NCBI GenBank assembly: GCA_030042955.1
Contig: JASHYQ010000061.1
Span: 1 to 8,442 of the forward strand
Source of the DNA: Thermoplasmata archaeon
Lineage (GTDB): Archaea; Thermoplasmatota; Thermoplasmata; Lutacidiplasmatales; UBA184
Direction of reading: 5' to 3'
DNA: 8,442 nucleotides
In this document: in pieces, positions 6,330 to 8,442 of the stretch
Numbering within the stretch: the first letter of the stretch is position 1
How the letters are laid out: each line of letters begins with the position of its first letter
Made by a program: the position numbers and the translations under genes
The notes under the pieces: model-generated
What the model saw: the letters and a program-made list of their open reading frames with translations, nothing else
The model's database searches: none
What the model was told of the DNA's origin: nothing

Positions 6330-7115
6330 CTACGCGCCGCCGCGCTCGGCTAGGCAGCGCTCGACCAGGTCGAGAAGGTCATCTCCGTGGGCCACCGGGA
6401 TAGGCCGAGGAGTGCGCTCGGGGTCGTCTCGGACGACCCGTTCCTCGAGTTCCTGGGGGTATCGTTCCCACCAGCCGGTGAACAACGCGGGGGTCATCCC
6501 CGCCGCCTCGGCACCGATCACGTCGCTGTCGTACCGGTCCCCGACGTGCAGGAACGCGGCGGGAGGGATCCCTACGAGGTCGGCGGCGTAGCGTAGGGCC
6601 CGCGGGTCGGGCTTGCGGGCCCCGGCATCGCAGGACGTGGCGACCGCGGCAAAGTACCCCTCCCCCTTGTCGGCGAAGAAGTCGTGGAGCGCCCGTCCCG
6701 ATCGATGGGTGTTCGTGGTGAGGACGAGCGGCAGCCCCTGATCGGCGAGCCAACAGTGGAGCTCTGTCAGGCGGGGGTTGGGGGCGGGAGGGGCCTGGCG
6801 GAAGCCGGCCAACGAGTAGCGTCGCTCCGCCTCCTCGGCCGGGGACCTGACCACACCCTCGGCGATCGCTGCCACCCCCTCGAGGTAGCGCATCGGCGGT
6901 ACGAGGTCTCGGTTGAGTCGGGCGGTGGCCAAGCGGCGCTGAAGCTCCTGGTCGGCCGCGAGGATGCGGTCGGAGGGGATCTGCTGTCCGCTCGCCCCGA
7001 CGACCAGTTCGGCGAGCTCGCGGCGGCGCGCTCCCTCCCAGGCGCGGTCCAGCTCCGGGGTCCGCAGGAACGCCGTGAACCACATGTCGAGGGAGACGCC
7101 GCGGAGCCCCGTCAC
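6330..7115 (-). CDS. HAD-superfamily hydrolase
   Basis: A 261-residue HAD-fold hydrolase acting on a phosphorylated or otherwise activated small molecule; substrate unknown. Motif I is SLDMWFT with nucleophile Asp10 and the conserved Thr14; motif II is LTTNT (Thr134); motif III lysine is Lys168 in KPDP; motif IV is HVGDRYDSD (Asp193, Asp198), followed by IGAEAAGM. The helical cap occupies about 18-115. The residue two after the nucleophile, normally the acid/base Asp in HAD phosphatases, is Trp. Start GTG 7115 is preferred: an AAGGTGG ribosome site lies 9 bases upstream and motif I falls at the usual distance. A longer frame from ATG 7214 is open, but that ATG overlaps the TATA box, and its extra 33 residues are not domain-like. 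The gene converges on the mutase with 79 bases between stops; a link to sugar-phosphate turnover is only a guess. Confidence 0.88.
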   Translation of the reverse strand: MTGLRGVSLDMWFTAFLRTPELDRAWEGARRRELAELVVGASGQQIPSDRILAADQELQRRLATARLNRDLVPPMRYLEGVAAIAEGVVRSPAEEAERRYSLAGFRQAPPAPNPRLTELHCWLADQGLPLVLTTNTHRSGRALHDFFADKGEGYFAAVATSCDAGARKPDPRALRYAADLVGIPPAAFLHVGDRYDSDVIGAEAAGMTPALFTGWWERYPQELEERVVRDDPERTPRPIPVAHGDDLLDLVERCLAERGGA

Positions 7116-7212
7116 GAGCCGGTCCACCTTGCCCGGGCACAAGGCGTTGGGGCGCGACGCGGGGCCGTCCCGGGCGCGCGGCAGCGGTTCCGACCGCAAT
7201 TTAGCAGCAAGC

Positions 7213-7221
7213 ATTTAAATA
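7213..7221. promoter_or_regulatory. palindromic TATA box between HAD gene and exported-protein gene
   Basis: ATTTAAAT (7213-7220) is a perfect palindrome, extended to TTTAAATA on the plus strand, an excellent archaeal TATA box. On the plus strand it predicts a transcript start near 7241-7245, giving a roughly 22-base leader before ATG 7266. On the minus strand it reads TATTTAAAT and predicts a start near 7190, upstream of the HAD start 7115 but downstream of ATG 7214. A weaker AT patch (7197-7203) could also serve the minus strand. Confidence 0.7.
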
Positions 7222-7242
7222 GGGGTTGCCGGCGCATCGATT

Positions 7243-7266
7243 TTCGAGCTCGGAGGTGAGCTCGGA
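7243..7266 (+). promoter_or_regulatory. leader hairpin with the ribosome site in its loop
   Basis: The exported-protein gene has a near-perfect ribosome site, GGAGGTGA (7252-7259), six bases before ATG. It is flanked by cgagctc (7245-7251) and gagctcg (7258-7264), perfect inverted copies, so GGAGGT (7252-7257) is exactly the 6-nt loop of a 7-bp stem. A U-G pair (7244/7265) and a U-A pair with the A of AUG (7243/7266) could lengthen it. From the TATA position, the transcript would start at or just before the hairpin, so it may fill nearly the whole leader. Confidence 0.65.
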
Positions 7267-7796
7267 TGCGATTGAAGGCACAGAGGACCGTGATCTATGT
7301 GGCGATGGGACTGACCATGGCGGCACTCGTGGGCGGGTACGCGGCCGCCGATCTCCAGATGGGCTCGACGAACTCCCAACAGCAGGGGACCCATACCACG
7401 AGCTTTGAACCGATAACCGGGGCGACCTGGACCTCGACATCGCTTCAAGAGGTGGTGTCGACGCCGGTGTACACGAACTGCGAAACCGCGGTCTGTGACG
7501 TCACGTCGACGTCCACGACCTCCTGTGTTGGCGGTGTCGCGGGCGCGACGGCCTGTGCGGCGGGTGACTGGGTCGAGGACGTGACCCTGAGCACCGTCAC
7601 CGACGTGAACTTCACCCACGAGGTCGTTTTCACGCTCTACGTGAACGTCAACGGGACGCTCTTCGAGAGCGCGGCATCGTACTACGACGATTCGAGCGGG
7701 AACAGCGCCCAGTCGATCAGCCTGCTCTTCGGCGTCGGGGCTGCCGTCCCCGGGAACGTGACGGCGGTCACGATCGTAGGGGCCGAGTCGGCGTAG
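7266..7796 (+). CDS. small exported or membrane-anchored protein with four cysteines
   Basis: A 176-residue protein of unknown function, probably outside the membrane. The N-terminus is basic (MRLKAQR), followed by a hydrophobic stretch at about 9-27 and GYAAAD, a plausible Sec signal peptide cut after Ala26-Ala28, or an uncleaved anchor. Pilin or archaellin processing is less likely because no clear class III signal site is seen. The rest is rich in Thr, Ser, Val and Gly, suggesting beta strands. Cys72, Cys77, Cys87 and Cys97 (C-x4-C-x9-C-x9-C) are clustered and may form two disulfides outside the cell. Two N-x-S/T sites (NFT, NGT) lie in the second half, with a third, NVT, near the end; they could be glycosylated. 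The ATG is fixed by a GGAGGTGA site six bases upstream inside a leader hairpin and by a strong TATA box. A terminator follows. Confidence 0.85.
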   Translation: MRLKAQRTVIYVAMGLTMAALVGGYAAADLQMGSTNSQQQGTHTTSFEPITGATWTSTSLQEVVSTPVYTNCETAVCDVTSTSTTSCVGGVAGATACAAGDWVEDVTLSTVTDVNFTHEVVFTLYVNVNGTLFESAASYYDDSSGNSAQSISLLFGVGAAVPGNVTAVTIVGAESA

Positions 7797-7806
7797 GCCG
7801 ACCCCC

Positions 7807-7849
7807 GGTGGAGGAGGGCCCCGGCCGCTCCTCCACCCAACCCATTTTT
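7807..7849 (+). terminator. stem-loop and T-run after the exported-protein gene
   Basis: ggtggaggag (7807-7816) and ctcctccacc (7828-7837) form a perfect 10-bp stem with an 11-base GC loop, 10 bases after the stop codon. Seven bases later comes TTTTT (7845-7849). Archaeal termination depends mainly on the T-run; the stem resembles a bacterial-type terminator and may protect the 3' end. Confidence 0.65.
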
Positions 7850-7851
7850 AG
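7844..7851 (+). promoter_or_regulatory. possible TATA box for the last gene
   Basis: ATTTTTAG is the only AT-rich run between the two right-hand genes. Its centre is about 41 bases before ATG 7888, so transcription would begin near 7872, leaving a leader of about 15 bases. An AGGTAGG run (7869-7875) lies at the predicted transcript start and is rather far from the ATG to act as a ribosome site. The same bases are the T-run of the terminator. Confidence 0.45.
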
Positions 7852-7887
7852 CGCCCAAGACAGTTCTCAGGTAGGTTCCGCGAAAGC

Positions 7888-8442
7888 ATGCGGGCGGTCG
7901 TTCCCTCGCCAGTGTCCGACTCCGGGTCGGCTTGGCCCCGGGCTCAGGGAGCGACCCGCACGCCGGGCGTCAGCGTACGGGAGAACCTCGAGTACAGCCT
8001 CCCCTTCCTCATCGGCGGCGTTCTGTTGATTGCCGTAGGCCTTTGGTTCGGCTTCGCCCACGTTCATCCGGCGGGAGCGCGTGGGGCGTTCTGGCTGCTG
8101 CTCGTCGGTCTCGGCATTACGATGCTCGGCGGGGGCCTCGCCCTCACGTACAGCGAACCGCCCGAGTCTACCCCAAGTCCGTCGCTGTCCGGGGACTACG
8201 TCCGCATTCCCCGAAGCGAATGGCTCCGGTGGCAGGAGGAAGGCTCGCCTCCGTTCGGTCGGCCTCCGGAGCGGGAGATTCCGGCATGGCAGGAGACGGA
8301 ACCTACGTCGACGGACCGGCCGGAGCCATCAGCTACCCCCAGTCATCCCCCTGCCGGCCCGTCCGTCCCGCTGAGTGCTGCTCCGACTTCGGGCGTTACC
8401 ACTTCACCCCCGCCAGTGGCTACTTCGGGTCTGGCCAACGAT
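7888..8442 (+). CDS. two-helix membrane protein with Pro/Ser/Thr-rich tail, 3' end missing
   Basis: Open frame of 185 codons that runs off the right edge without a stop. Residues 1-35 are polar. Two hydrophobic segments follow at about 38-57 (LPFLIGGVLLIAVGLWFGFA) and 67-87 (containing FWLLLVGLGITMLGGG), joined by a short HVHPAGAR loop: a helical hairpin rich in Gly. From residue 88 on, the protein is a long tail rich in Pro, Ser, Thr and Glu with PP pairs and no predicted fold, except a short aromatic/charged patch near 104-116 (IPRSEWLRWQEEG). ATG 7888 is the only ATG after the in-frame stop at 7849-7851; a GTG at 7912 is an alternative. Codon third positions keep a G/C bias. The helical hairpin plus disordered tail suggests a membrane-anchored scaffold or surface-linked protein. 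I recognise no family, and the missing C-terminus may hold a functional domain. Confidence 0.72.
   Translation, partial: MRAVVPSPVSDSGSAWPRAQGATRTPGVSVRENLEYSLPFLIGGVLLIAVGLWFGFAHVHPAGARGAFWLLLVGLGITMLGGGLALTYSEPPESTPSPSLSGDYVRIPRSEWLRWQEEGSPPFGRPPEREIPAWQETEPTSTDRPEPSATPSHPPAGPSVPLSAAPTSGVTTSPPPVATSGLAND

Noticed and set aside
4717..6591. Plus-strand open frame of 624 codons in another frame of the mutase
   Set aside because: Translation is an Arg/Gly/Pro-rich shadow with no domain, running across the real stop and into the HAD gene.
6684..7259. Plus-strand open frame of 191 codons opposite the HAD gene
   Set aside because: It is antisense to a gene with all HAD motifs, has no domain, and would run through the TATA box and ribosome site of the next gene.
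1..8442. CRISPR array, insertion sequence or integration site
   Set aside because: No regularly spaced repeats, no transposase or integrase frame, and no long terminal inverted or direct repeats were seen by eye on either strand.

Overview
The window looks like a stretch of chromosome from a high-GC archaeon. Three things in the sequence point to archaea rather than bacteria: isolated AT-rich TATA-like boxes at archaeal promoter spacing (7213-7221, 3740-3746), one gene whose start sits where a leaderless transcript would begin (3715, minus strand), and no recognisable -35/-10 pairs. Strong GGAGGTGA-type ribosome sites are also used. Codon third positions are strongly G/C. A high-GC member of the Thermoplasmatota is my best guess, but that is inference and no single marker gene settles it.

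Layout. Positions 2-1108 (+) hold a NiCoT-family nickel/cobalt permease cut off by the left edge. Positions 1109-1630 are a gene-poor stretch with several GC hairpins and one candidate 29-residue ORF (1341-1430). Positions 1631-3368 (+) hold a two-gene ABC exporter of the DrrA/DrrB type: an ATPase with a 14-bp overlap into its permease. A small winged-helix protein (3380-3715, -) converges on this pair with only 11 bp between stops, and is probably a local regulator. Positions 3833-6250 (+) hold an unusually long (805 aa) alpha-D-phosphohexomutase with a large helical N-terminal addition, an internal insertion and a C-terminal tail. Converging on it is a HAD-superfamily hydrolase (about 7115-6330, -). 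On the right are a small exported four-cysteine protein (7266-7796, +) and the start of a two-helix membrane protein with a Pro/Ser/Thr-rich tail (7888 onward, +), which runs off the right edge.

No classical mobile element, CRISPR array, tRNA or rRNA is visible. The genes look like four or five independent units (metal uptake, small-molecule export plus regulator, sugar-phosphate metabolism, HAD hydrolase, cell-surface proteins). The most interesting signals are regulatory or architectural. The exported protein's ribosome site lies exactly in the 6-nt loop of a 7-bp perfect hairpin directly in front of its ATG. A palindromic TATA box could fire both that gene and the HAD gene. A terminator hairpin's T-run may double as the next gene's TATA box. 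The mutase carries about 190 extra N-terminal residues that I do not recognise.
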